Part shown: positions 35,560 to 44,360 of the stretch, in pieces | Layout: each line of letters opens with the position of its first letter | How positions within the stretch are numbered: position 1 is the first letter of the stretch | NCBI RefSeq assembly: GCF_004216475.1 | Contig: NZ_CP022303.1 | Location: forward strand, 2,356,001 to 2,420,000 | Origin: Thalassococcus sp. S3 | GTDB taxonomy: Bacteria; Pseudomonadota; Alphaproteobacteria; Rhodobacterales; Rhodobacteraceae | Reading direction: 5' to 3' | Length of the DNA stretch: 64,000 nucleotides | Made by a program: the position numbers and the translations under genes | The notes under the pieces: model-generated | Told to the model about the DNA's origin: nothing | The model's database searches: none | What the model saw: the letters and a program-made list of their open reading frames with translations, nothing else

Positions 35560-36438
35560 ATGGTCAAACTCCCTCCTCTCAGCAGCTTGCGTGCATTCGA
35601 TGCAGCGGGCCGTCGCCTCAGTTTCCGCGCGGCGGCCGATGAGTTGGGCGTCACGCAAGGGGCCGTTGCGCAGCAGGTACGCCAACTGGAAGCGCATCTG
35701 GATGTCACGCTGTTTGAACGGGTGCCGAAGGGTCTTGCCTTCACATCGATCGGGCGCCGCTATCATAGCCGGGTGGCTGCAGTGTTTGCCGATCTACGAT
35801 CCGCAACCGCCGACCTGAAGCCGGAGCCCAACAAGGTCCTTATCAGCGTCACGCCAACCTTTGCGGCCAAATGGTTGATCCCCAATCTGCCGGATTTCAC
35901 AGCGGCTCATCCGAGTATTGATCTGCGGATCTTGGCGACGGAGAAAGTGTCGAGCTTTCACAGTGACGGGATTGACCTGGCCGTGCGCCAGGGATCGCCG
36001 CCGTTTGGCGCATCATTGGACGTTACGCTTTTGTTCAAGCAATCGCTTATCGCGGTCGCGGCGCCACAATTTGCGAAGACGGGTGGAACGCGCCTTGATC
36101 CGGAAACCCTAGCCAAACAGCCGAAGATCCATGACACCCATGATCTTTGGCCAAGCTATCTTGCTGATTTGGGCGTAAGGGACCAATCTCCCCGCGACCT
36201 TCGCCTGAGCCAAACGTCTCTGGCCGTTGATGCGGCCATCGCCGGGCAAGGTGTCGCTTTGGTAAGCCGGTTTCTGGTGGCTCATGACCTGGAAGCTGGA
36301 CGTTTGGTCGAGGTTGGTACCGCTTGGGATGCGGGCGGAAGTGACTTCTATGTCCTCATGCCGCGCACTGCCAAGAAAAATGAGGCGGTGGCCACGGTCA
36401 TGGCGTGGCTCAAGGCGCGCTCCGCCGAGGAGAGCTGA
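35560..36438 (+). CDS. LysR family transcriptional regulator, GcvA-like
   Basis: The protein of 292 residues has an N-terminal helix-turn-helix (LSSLRAFDAAGRRLSFRAAA, then DELGVTQGAVAQQVRQLEAH) and a periplasmic-binding-protein-like effector domain (SVTPTFAAKWLIPNLPDF). It is divergent from the SDR-like gene with a 98-base shared region, the standard setting for a LysR regulator and its target. The gap is AT-rich near ATGACAGTAGAAATACTATT, a plausible promoter/operator area. Confidence 0.9.
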   Translation: MVKLPPLSSLRAFDAAGRRLSFRAAADELGVTQGAVAQQVRQLEAHLDVTLFERVPKGLAFTSIGRRYHSRVAAVFADLRSATADLKPEPNKVLISVTPTFAAKWLIPNLPDFTAAHPSIDLRILATEKVSSFHSDGIDLAVRQGSPPFGASLDVTLLFKQSLIAVAAPQFAKTGGTRLDPETLAKQPKIHDTHDLWPSYLADLGVRDQSPRDLRLSQTSLAVDAAIAGQGVALVSRFLVAHDLEAGRLVEVGTAWDAGGSDFYVLMPRTAKKNEAVATVMAWLKARSAEES

Positions 36439-36611
36439 TTGCGTTTGAACCGATGTGGCCGAATGCGGCAGAGCGTATGAATGGCTGCTTTTTTTTGATG
36501 ATTTGACACGCTTTCCTGACTGAGATCATAACTTGGACACGCAGCAACCAGGTTTTACCGAACCATATCGCGTTCCCTCGACAACGACGTTTGAATTTTG
36601 ATGGGGTTGGA

Positions 36612-37607
36612 ATGTCCAAAGATGCACTGAACGCTTTCGGAGATCTGATCATTGGAGCACGTGACCAAACTCTGGAAAATCTGCTCAGAGATCTTGATGT
36701 TCGTGGCTCAAATCACACCGGGTTCGGCAGCCTCTTGCGCAATCGTCGTGTGACGGACGCACTGTTGGCTGAAGTGATCGACCACCTTTTGTTCAACCTG
36801 ATGGTGGCCATTCAGGAAACTGACATTAGTCAGGAGGTTCGCCTGAAGATAGCGCGCGACGGAACGGTCCATGATGTGCTTGAGATCACAGATGGGCTGG
36901 CCGGAGAGTTGCTGACCGATCAAGGCTGGATCGCGCAAAAGTCGAAATTCAGTGATCGAAAAATCGAGGAGCGCACGCGCGAGCGGTTTGCACCGCCGAC
37001 CGCACCGGCGGCTGGTGATGGCACCCAATACTATACGCTCACCAGTAACCCGGCACAGAACACACAGTCGTTTATCTACCAAACCGACGCCGAGGCGGCG
37101 CGCCTCGCGGACGAGAACGACGACATCTATCTCGGTCCCTATACCGCGGACGATCTTGGTCGGGATGAAATCACCTTCCATGACTGGATCCCGAGCGTTT
37201 CCAGTTTTGTGATGACGGACCGCTTTGTCTCGACCGTGCAGTCGTATGACATGCGCCAACCGGACTTCTTTGAGGTGCAGCTGACCTGGGGACCTGAAAA
37301 TCTGCTTGAATGGGTGGGTGACGAGATCAAGGCGTTCTTCACGATGCGACCGCCTGCCGTTGATGTCATCGATCCGGAGAAGACCCCGCTTCATTTTTGG
37401 CCCCAGCTGAAAAAATACAAGCTGTTGGATTACGTCGTGACGCAACCATTACCGGAAGGCGTACACCTCGCGGTAGACAGGAGCCGACCCTTCATGGCCA
37501 TTTGCACCGATCGCTTCAAAACATGGGCCGAACGTGATGGCTTGCGGCTTGGTTTCGAGCCAGTACCATGTGCGATCAGCACGAGCAGCGCACCCAAGAC
37601 GGTTTGA
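36612..37607 (+). CDS. Uncharacterised two-domain protein, C-terminal Imm11/DUF1629-like
   Basis: The protein of 331 residues has a helical N-terminal domain (about 1-115) that I do not recognise, a Pro/Ala-rich linker (about 125-137), and a C-terminal domain (about 138-320) reminiscent of the Imm11/DUF1629 immunity family: YYTLTSNP at its start, SFVMTDRFVSTVQSYD in the middle and CTDRFKTWAERDGLRLGFEPVP at the end. No toxin gene is adjacent. It is soluble by inspection and stands alone between an LysR regulator and an MFS gene. The start is the ATG at 36612 after GGGGTTGGA. Confidence 0.65.
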   Translation: MSKDALNAFGDLIIGARDQTLENLLRDLDVRGSNHTGFGSLLRNRRVTDALLAEVIDHLLFNLMVAIQETDISQEVRLKIARDGTVHDVLEITDGLAGELLTDQGWIAQKSKFSDRKIEERTRERFAPPTAPAAGDGTQYYTLTSNPAQNTQSFIYQTDAEAARLADENDDIYLGPYTADDLGRDEITFHDWIPSVSSFVMTDRFVSTVQSYDMRQPDFFEVQLTWGPENLLEWVGDEIKAFFTMRPPAVDVIDPEKTPLHFWPQLKKYKLLDYVVTQPLPEGVHLAVDRSRPFMAICTDRFKTWAERDGLRLGFEPVPCAISTSSAPKTV

Positions 37608-37663
37608 GATCGCCAGAGACAGCAAGAGCTATCGTTTACACCATATCTACTGATAACCGCTTT

Positions 37664-37701
37664 GTCCGCAGAGCCATCCTTCTGGCGCGATCCGGCGCTG
37701 C
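37664..37701 (+). repeat. Imperfect 38-bp direct repeat, copy B
   Basis: This stretch matches 32891-32928 at 33 of 38 positions. It lies in the gap before the second MFS gene. Both copies sit upstream of MFS genes (about 250 and 80 bases before), which may be coincidence. Confidence 0.5.
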
Positions 37702-37782
37702 AAGTCGGCTCCCAGTTGATAGCAATGTGCGTATTTTCACGCGGGATTTCCAAAAGCTGCATGGGAAGGCAGGAACAGATTT

Positions 37783-38937
37783 ATGAGTGAGAGCAGCAAG
37801 CGCGTGCCATGGATTCTCGCGTTGGGAATGTTCGTCATTGGCACGACATCGCTCAGCATCCTAGGCCTTGGACCAGCCCTGACGCGCGACCTGGCGGTAG
37901 ATCCGGCAGATGCGGGATGGCTCGTGACAGCGTTCGCCGCAACCTTTGCCGTAACCGCACCGCTTGCGCAATTCACACTCGGACGGCGGTTTCCGCCCCG
38001 AACGCTGATCCTCGCAGGCGCGGGCGTTCTTGCAGCCTCCCTGATTTGGTCCGCGCTGGCGACGTCGTTCAACGCGCTTCTATTTGCGCGCGTAGCGTCG
38101 GCATTTGGTGGTGCTCTCATCGCTCCAACCAGCGCGGCACTTGCGATCTCTTTGGTAGCCGTGGACCGGCGCGGCGCGGTTTTGGCCACAGTCTTTGCGG
38201 GGTTTACCCTTGCAACCGTTGGCGGGGTGCCGATTGCGACGTGGCTCACGCTCTTGCTGGGGTGGCGTGGGGCGATTGCGGGTATAGGTGTGGCCGCGCT
38301 CCTTTTTCTTGCCTTGGCCGCACTTTTCATGCCGCGCGACAGAGGCACACGCAGTGCAGCACATACATCGGCGCCGGGCGGCCTGAACATCATTGCACCC
38401 GCACTCCTGCTTTTTGGGACGGTGGGAATGCTATCGACGCAATTTGTCATCTATGCCCTCATGGGAGAGTTGCTGGGCCAGCAATTCGGTGTCAGCGAAA
38501 TCAGCCTTCCAATAGCAATTCTGCTCTTTGGGGTTCTTGGTGTCGCCGGCAATGCCGTGGCGGGCGCGCTGTCGGATCGGGTTGGGCCCGGCCCCTTGGT
38601 TTGGGTGAGTTTTGCGGGTCTAGCTGCGTTTCTTTCCCTTATGCTTCTTGAGCTGGGGCCATATCTGGGCGCGACAGTTCTGGCAGGATGCGCCTTTATG
38701 GGCACTCTGTTCGCGACGCCGCAACAAAGCCGTCTCGTGGGCTTGGTCTCCAGCGAACATCACGGCTTTGTCCTCGCGTTGAATTCGTCCGCCAGTTATC
38801 TTGGCATCGCCTTTGGTTCGGGCATGGCAAGCGCGATCGCCATCAATATCGGGCTTTGGGCGCTGCCTTTAGGAGCATTGGGGCTGCTGGCCGTGACAGC
38901 CACGGTGACGGTTGCCTTCGGTGCCATCAAGAGATGA
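37783..38937 (+). CDS. MFS transporter, AraJ/Cml type
   Basis: The protein of 384 residues has twelve membrane segments in the compact form of the DHA1 drug efflux family (WLVTAFAATFAVTAPLAQ in helix 2, GGALIAPTSAALAISLV in helix 4, GVPIATWLTLLLGWRGAIAG in helices 5-6). It probably exports sugars or drugs by proton exchange; the substrate is unknown. AGGAAC precedes the ATG. It stands alone; no regulator adjoins. Confidence 0.86.
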   Translation: MSESSKRVPWILALGMFVIGTTSLSILGLGPALTRDLAVDPADAGWLVTAFAATFAVTAPLAQFTLGRRFPPRTLILAGAGVLAASLIWSALATSFNALLFARVASAFGGALIAPTSAALAISLVAVDRRGAVLATVFAGFTLATVGGVPIATWLTLLLGWRGAIAGIGVAALLFLALAALFMPRDRGTRSAAHTSAPGGLNIIAPALLLFGTVGMLSTQFVIYALMGELLGQQFGVSEISLPIAILLFGVLGVAGNAVAGALSDRVGPGPLVWVSFAGLAAFLSLMLLELGPYLGATVLAGCAFMGTLFATPQQSRLVGLVSSEHHGFVLALNSSASYLGIAFGSGMASAIAINIGLWALPLGALGLLAVTATVTVAFGAIKR

Positions 38938-39154
38938 GGGTGCACCATCACACGGAACTTGCGTGATGTTGCATGCGGCATCGAACCTTGGCGCCGACGC
39001 CGTTTATTGTCTTGGCATGATATGGCGCTGCTGCGGTGCCGCATGTGGGCTTCGCGCCATGCCTTAAGCGCGCGGCGAAGGTCCGGTTCTTAGGCTTGCC
39101 AATCCTTGCCGCCTGTGGATTGCTGCCAATCCAAGGATTTGTGGAGAAAACAGA

Positions 39155-39781
39155 ATGATCGACCCCGCCGTGCTGCTGACCTATTCGCTGATCGTTCTTG
39201 GCTTTGTTTTCATTCCTGGCCCCGCCACCCTTTTGACCGTGGCGCGGGCCACAACGTCGGGAACAAAAGTCGGTATCGCAACGGGTGCGGGTATCACGGC
39301 TGGCGATGTCCTCCATACCATCATGGCAGTGGTCGGTATCTCTGCGATAATCGCGGCGTCTGCCACTCTTTTCACCATCGTGAAGTATCTTGGCGCGGCC
39401 TATCTGGTCTATCTTGGTCTGAAGGCGATATTCGAAAAGACCTCAATCGATCTGGGCCAGGGTCGCGTTCCGATTACGGCCCCCCAAGCCTTTAGGCAGG
39501 CGATCCTGGCTGAGGTGCTGAACCCGAAAACAGCCTTGTTTTTCCTCGCGTTCCTGCCGCAGTTTGTTGCTGCGGAGAAAGGCTTTGTGGTCGCGCAACT
39601 CACCATCCTTGGGATCGTCTTCGCGCTGATCGGCTTTTTTAGCACAATCGTCTATTCCGTTGCCTCTGGTGGTCTTGGACATGTCCTACGCCGCAATCCG
39701 ACGGTTCTGAAATGGCAAGGCAAAGTGGTCGGCGGCATCTACGTTGCACTTGGCGCGCGCCTTGCCTTGCAAGAGCGATGA
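39155..39781 (+). CDS. LysE/RhtB family amino-acid exporter
   Basis: The protein of 208 residues has six hydrophobic segments and the family signature FIPGPATLLTVARATTSGTK near the N-terminus, then KYLGAAYLVYLGLKAI and LNPKTALFFLAFLPQFV. LysE/RhtB carriers export amino acids or their analogues across the inner membrane. GGAG lies before the ATG. The gap upstream (38938-39154) shows no gene. Confidence 0.9.
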   Translation: MIDPAVLLTYSLIVLGFVFIPGPATLLTVARATTSGTKVGIATGAGITAGDVLHTIMAVVGISAIIAASATLFTIVKYLGAAYLVYLGLKAIFEKTSIDLGQGRVPITAPQAFRQAILAEVLNPKTALFFLAFLPQFVAAEKGFVVAQLTILGIVFALIGFFSTIVYSVASGGLGHVLRRNPTVLKWQGKVVGGIYVALGARLALQER

Positions 39782-40023
39782 GCCGGCATGCAAACCCAAT
39801 ATCATATCGCGGGCGTCCGTGACTGACGGCTGGTGGCTGAAGCTGGAAAACGATTTCGCGACGTCAAGCGTGTAAACAACGCTGAGACATTGGGGTTTGG
39901 ACAAAACCACCGTTACGAGCGGGTCGTCCTTCCCGAAACGTCCGCTTGCCAAGGGGCGCCTGGAAACATACCAACGCGTCTGTCGGTCATTTTGATTATG
40001 AGCTGGGGAAGAGCGTGTCGGCT

Positions 40024-40668
40024 ATGATCAAGCATCGGATCCTATGTTTCGGGGACTCTCTGACCTGGGGTGTCGTGCCAGGGGCCAGAGACAGACATGC
40101 AGCAGAATGGCGATGGCCCGTGGTTCTGGGGGACACCCTGGGGGCCGAAGCGCTGGAAGCGGGTCTGAACGGACGCACGACCGCCTATGACTTTCCTGGC
40201 AGACCCTATCGGAACGGTCTTGATGCCCTTCCGATGTTCCTGGAACAATATGCCCCGCTTGATCTTGTGATCATCATGCTGGGGACCAACGATCTGTTTT
40301 CCGTCCCCGACCCGACAGCAGAACATGTGATTTGGGGTCTGCGGCACTTGACACGGATGGCCTGTGCACCCGCCGTTGAGCCCGGGATGCCTGTTCCAAA
40401 CGTCATGATCGTCGCCCCGCCCCTGCCATGCGGTGTCCCGGACAGCCCCTACCCGTTCGCGAAGGTCACGGCGCAGATTGAAGCACATGCGAAACGGTTG
40501 CCTGCGCTGTTGCAAGCCTTTGCGGATGAATATGGATGCGCGTACTTCGATGGGTCTCATCTCGCCACGGACGAGGCCGACGGCATTCATCTTTCGAACG
40601 ATACGTCCCGGAAGCTCGGACAGCAAATTGCGGAGGCTGTTTTGAAGAATGGCGCTCTGCTGGCATGA
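40024..40668 (+). CDS. SGNH/GDSL hydrolase (arylesterase-like)
   Basis: The protein of 214 residues has block I CFGDSLTWG with the nucleophile Ser, block II LNGRTT, block III MLGTNDL and block V DGIHLS with the catalytic Asp-His pair. It hydrolyses small esters or deacetylates sugars; the substrate is unknown. No signal peptide is visible, so it is cytoplasmic as annotated. The ATG at 40024 or a GTG at 40015, closer to GGGGAAGAG, could be the start. Confidence 0.87.
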   Translation: MIKHRILCFGDSLTWGVVPGARDRHAAEWRWPVVLGDTLGAEALEAGLNGRTTAYDFPGRPYRNGLDALPMFLEQYAPLDLVIIMLGTNDLFSVPDPTAEHVIWGLRHLTRMACAPAVEPGMPVPNVMIVAPPLPCGVPDSPYPFAKVTAQIEAHAKRLPALLQAFADEYGCAYFDGSHLATDEADGIHLSNDTSRKLGQQIAEAVLKNGALLA

Positions 40669-40815
40669 GTGGGGCCGGAGCGCGCTGACGCTGACATGGG
40701 TCAGTGTCACTTTCGAACGGGGCGGATACGTTGGTGAATTGCAGCTAAGGTCTGAAACGAGCCCAATTTGACGAATGCTGCGACCTGCATGAAGGTCTGT
40801 TAAGCAGATGCGAGA

Positions 40816-41289
40816 CTACTTCGTTTCCAATCGAAACTTCAGGAACCTCTCTCCGTCGTAGTCGACATCCCCTACGTGCTCAGCACCAAGTCTTTCGAGC
40901 GCTCCCAGGTTCTTCCTGGATGGTGGCAACAGAAACGTAACAAAGGGAATGCGGTCGTCAGCAATGGCGAAATCTATGGCCTTAGTTGAAATGCGCCTGC
41001 CAAGACCAAACGCATCCGGCCGCAAGACAAGACCGAAATCCCACTCGTCACCTTCTTTCTGAAAACCGCCCCACCCAACATATTTTTTGTCGACCAGAAA
41101 TGCCCAGTGCCCGAGTCCATCTCGCTCCCAATATTCCTCTTTCATTTTGACAAACTTGAGTGCCATCTCCGTGTCCCACGCACCTGTTAGAAGCGGCATG
41201 TGTTCGGCAACCCTAGGGTCGGACATGTGCTTGGCAATCTCGGAAGCTGGCACATCAACTAGCCGAGAAAATGTAATCTCATGTGTCAA
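40816..41289 (-). CDS. GNAT family N-acetyltransferase (RimJ/RimL-like)
   Basis: The protein of 157 residues has a GNAT core: GHWAFLVDKKYVGWGGFQKE for strands 2-4, LVLRPDAFGLGRRISTKAI for motif A, and LPPSRKNLGALERLGAEHVG near the end. The acceptor is unknown. Base composition is less GC-rich than the operons around it. It is a single gene, facing right to left; the 150-base gap before it holds no gene. Confidence 0.8.
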   Translation of the reverse strand: MTHEITFSRLVDVPASEIAKHMSDPRVAEHMPLLTGAWDTEMALKFVKMKEEYWERDGLGHWAFLVDKKYVGWGGFQKEGDEWDFGLVLRPDAFGLGRRISTKAIDFAIADDRIPFVTFLLPPSRKNLGALERLGAEHVGDVDYDGERFLKFRLETK

Positions 41290-41617
41290 CGTGTCGTCCC
41301 CTGTGTCGTTGAGCTGCCATATCCAGCCGGTGCGTTGGCAGCAACCCTCAGGGCAAGCGCAGTGTCCATGTGAAGCTCACAGCGAGCGGGATCAGGAAGA
41401 TTGATGCCGCCGTTATAGATCACAGTGTTGTTCAGCAACGACTAGTCGAAGGGCTGTCAGAATTTGAAGATCTGAGTTGAACACGGTTCTGGACAAGTGC
41501 TCTTCATCCTTTGGAGATACGTAAAAGCAGACTTTATTGGCTCTTAGTCAAACGGCAGCAAAGTCCGCTTAGCCGACACTGAACGGGACGGCTCTTTGGC
41601 AAACCGCTGTTCTTGCC
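41290..41617. other. Gene-free gap between a GNAT gene and livF
   Basis: About 330 bases without a supported reading frame. The part near 41550-41600 (CGGCAGCAAAGTCCGCTTAG) resembles intergenic sequence often seen in Roseobacter genomes, from memory only. No terminator with a T-run was found for livF. Confidence 0.4.
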
Positions 41618-42319
41618 TCAGACCTCCAGCCATTCCTTGCGCACGTCGTCGCGTTGGCGGAGTTCTTCGGGGGTGCCTTCGAAGACGACCTGGCCGTGAC
41701 CCATCACGTAGACGCGGTGGGCGATGTCCATGGCGATGGCGAGTTTCTGTTCCACCAGCAACGTGGCGATACCGCGTTTGGCAATCTCTTGCAGAAGCTC
41801 GGCGACCTTTTGGGTCATCTGGGGGGAAAGCCCCTCGGTCGGCTCGTCGATCATGATGAAATCGGGGTCGCCCATCAGGGTGCGGCACATGGTGAGCATC
41901 TGCTGTTCGCCGCCCGAGAGGACCGAGGCCTCGACATCCGCACGGCGTTCGAGGTTTTCGAACATGTCGAACATGTCCTGCATCGACCATCGGCCTGAGC
42001 CGTCCTTTTGCCCCGGTTTCAAGCCGAGGATGAGGTTTTGCCGCGTCGTCAGCCCGGGGAAGATATCGCGGTTTTCAGGGACATAGCCGATGCCCATATT
42101 GGCGATCTCAAACGCCTTCTTGCCCGCGATCTGCTGGCCCTTGAAGGTGACGGCGCCGTGGGGTTCGACCTCTCCCATCACGGCCTTGCAGGTGGTCGAG
42201 CGCCCCACGCCGTTGCGGCCCAGAAGGGCCACGATCTCGCCCTCCTGAATGGTCATGTTCACCCCCTGAAGGATGTGGGACTTGCCGTAATAGGCGTGAA
42301 GATCCTGTACGTCGAGCAT
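41618..42319 (-). CDS. livF: Branched-chain-amino-acid-type ABC transporter ATP-binding protein LivF
   Basis: The protein of 233 residues is the second ATPase of a Liv/HAAT importer. The Walker A loop reads GRNGVGRST, with Arg40 in place of the usual Lys; the signature is LSGGEQQML, Walker B is FIMIDEPTEGL, and the switch His is replaced by Gln in LLVEQKLAIA, as in other LivF proteins. It energises uptake across the inner membrane. It overlaps livG by one base (TGATG) and is the last gene of the transporter operon. Confidence 0.92.
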   Translation of the reverse strand: MLDVQDLHAYYGKSHILQGVNMTIQEGEIVALLGRNGVGRSTTCKAVMGEVEPHGAVTFKGQQIAGKKAFEIANMGIGYVPENRDIFPGLTTRQNLILGLKPGQKDGSGRWSMQDMFDMFENLERRADVEASVLSGGEQQMLTMCRTLMGDPDFIMIDEPTEGLSPQMTQKVAELLQEIAKRGIATLLVEQKLAIAMDIAHRVYVMGHGQVVFEGTPEELRQRDDVRKEWLEV

Positions 42320-43077
42320 CAGTGTTCAGCCTCCAATGCGGCGCCCAGATAGGCCTCTTGCACCTTGGGATCGCCGCGCACCTCTTCGGGGCGGCCGGTG
42401 GCGATGATCTCGCCATAGACGAGGACGGAGATGAAATCGGCGAGACCAAAGACCACGCCCATATCATGTTCGACCATGATGAGGGTCTTGTCTTCGGTCA
42501 CCTTGCGGATCAGCTCGACGATGTAGTCGGTTTCGGAATGGCTCATCCCCGCGGTGGGCTCGTCGAGCATGATCACGTCGGCACCGCCAGCGATGGTGAT
42601 GCCGATCTCCAACGCGCGCTGTTCGGCGTAGGAGAGGACGCCGGCGGGCAGGTCCTTACGGTTGGTGAGGTTGATCTGTTCGAGGATCTCCATCGCGCCG
42701 TCGGTGAGGGCACGGCTTTTGCTGACGATGGACCAGAAATTATACTTGTAACCCATCGACCAGAGGAGCGAGCAGCGGACGTTTTCGAACACGGTCATCT
42801 TGGGGAAGATGTTGGTGATCTGGAAGCTGCGCGAGAGGCCCATTCGGTTGATCTCGTAAGGCGCGAGGCCGGCGAGGTCCTGACCGTGCAGCTTGACGGT
42901 GCCGGAGGTCTGGGGGAAGCGCCCGGTGATCAGGTTGAAGAGCGTGGATTTGCCGGCACCATTGGGTCCGATGATGGCATGACGCTCGCCGCGATTGATC
43001 GACAGGTCCACGCCGCGAATGATCTCGGCCTTGCCGAAGCTCTTGTGCAGGTCGTCAAGTTGCAGGGCGGCGTTCAT
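42319..43077 (-). CDS. livG: Branched-chain-amino-acid-type ABC transporter ATP-binding protein LivG
   Basis: The protein of 252 residues has an intact Walker A (GPNGAGKST), the LivG-type signature LSYAEQRALEI, Walker B VIMLDEPTAGM and the switch VEHDMGVVFGLAD. It pairs with LivF on the cytoplasmic face of the permease. It overlaps livM by 4 bases and shares a base with livF. Confidence 0.92.
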   Translation of the reverse strand: MNAALQLDDLHKSFGKAEIIRGVDLSINRGERHAIIGPNGAGKSTLFNLITGRFPQTSGTVKLHGQDLAGLAPYEINRMGLSRSFQITNIFPKMTVFENVRCSLLWSMGYKYNFWSIVSKSRALTDGAMEILEQINLTNRKDLPAGVLSYAEQRALEIGITIAGGADVIMLDEPTAGMSHSETDYIVELIRKVTEDKTLIMVEHDMGVVFGLADFISVLVYGEIIATGRPEEVRGDPKVQEAYLGAALEAEH

Positions 43078-44360
43078 AGGCGACCTCCGTCCGGGGTGTT
43101 GGCCTGTCCCCAGGCCTCGGCCAGGTCGGGGGCGGTCTTGCGAGCGAGCCAGAAGCCGCCCAGAGCCAGGGCCGCAGCGACGATCCAGGGCAAGATGTCG
43201 TGGCTGTTGAAGGTGGTCCAGAAGAGGGTCATTTCCTCATCTCCGGCGGTGGCATGGCGGTAGTGGAACGTCATCTCGACCAATGACGCGATGCCGATGA
43301 TGGCGAGCGCGCCGGGGATCAAGGTTTTGATGTAGGGCATCACCAGAACGCGCGCTTTGCCGAATTTGAAGGCGGGGACATGCATCATGATGAGACCGGC
43401 GAGGCCGCCGGGGAAATACATCACCGTGGCGACGAAGAGGACACCGGCATAGAAGGCCCAGAGGTCGGTTTCCAGGCTGAGCACGGTTTGCACCAGTGTG
43501 AAGACGATGGCGCCGATGATGGGGCCGAAGAAGAAGCCGACGCCGCCGAGGAAGGTGACCAGAAGGATGATGCCCGATGAGGCGGTATTGAGGTTCTCTT
43601 CGGTCAGGATTTCGTAGTTGATGGCGAAGAGGCCGCCCGCGATGCCGGCGAAGAAGCCGGAGGCGATGAAGCTGTAGAAGCGCACCCAGCGGGCGGAGTA
43701 GCCGAGGAATTCAGCGCGTTCGGGGTTGTCGCGCACGGCGTTGGCCATACGGCCCAGAGGCGTGCGGGAATAGAGATACATCAGGATCGAGGAGATCATG
43801 AGCCAGAAGACGATGAGGTAATAGACCTCGATCTGCTGCAGGAACTCGACGCCAAAGGTTGGCAAGGCGTATGTGCGGTCGCCGGAGATCCCCTCTTCTC
43901 CGCCGAAGAAGGCGACGATAATGACCGAACAGGCGGCGATCAGTTCGCCCACGCCGAGGGAGATCATGGCAAAGACGGTGCCGGCCTTCCGGGTGGAGAA
44001 GGCGCCGACGATGGTGGCGAGGCCGAGGCCGAAGAGGCCACCGAAGATGGGCAGGATGATGAGGGGGATGGAGGAGAAGAGCCCCTCCATATTCATGATG
44101 TGGACACAGGCGAAGCCGCCCACACCCATATAGACCGCGTGGCCGAAGGAGAGCATGCCCCCCTGCCCCAGCAGCATGTTGTAGGCCAGCGCGAAGATGA
44201 TCGTGATCGACATCTGGTTCATGATCGTGATGGCCGAATTCGTGGTGAACACGTAAGGCAGCAGCATCAGGAGCACGAAGGCGACGATCCACGGCGTGGC
44301 GCTGAGCGTCATGGAGCCGGCGCGGATGCGGGTGGCGGGGCTTTGGGTTTGATCGGTCAT
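43074..44360 (-). CDS. livM: Branched-chain-amino-acid-type ABC transporter permease LivM
   Basis: The protein of 428 residues has about ten membrane segments and the family core YNMLLGQGGMLSFGHAVYMG and AVRDNPERAEFLGYSARWVR, the loop that meets the ATPases. The C-terminal extension (about 330-428) adds more membrane segments than the E. coli protein carries there. It forms the channel with LivH. It overlaps livH and livG by 4 bases each. Confidence 0.92.
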   Translation of the reverse strand: MTDQTQSPATRIRAGSMTLSATPWIVAFVLLMLLPYVFTTNSAITIMNQMSITIIFALAYNMLLGQGGMLSFGHAVYMGVGGFACVHIMNMEGLFSSIPLIILPIFGGLFGLGLATIVGAFSTRKAGTVFAMISLGVGELIAACSVIIVAFFGGEEGISGDRTYALPTFGVEFLQQIEVYYLIVFWLMISSILMYLYSRTPLGRMANAVRDNPERAEFLGYSARWVRFYSFIASGFFAGIAGGLFAINYEILTEENLNTASSGIILLVTFLGGVGFFFGPIIGAIVFTLVQTVLSLETDLWAFYAGVLFVATVMYFPGGLAGLIMMHVPAFKFGKARVLVMPYIKTLIPGALAIIGIASLVEMTFHYRHATAGDEEMTLFWTTFNSHDILPWIVAAALALGGFWLARKTAPDLAEAWGQANTPDGGRL

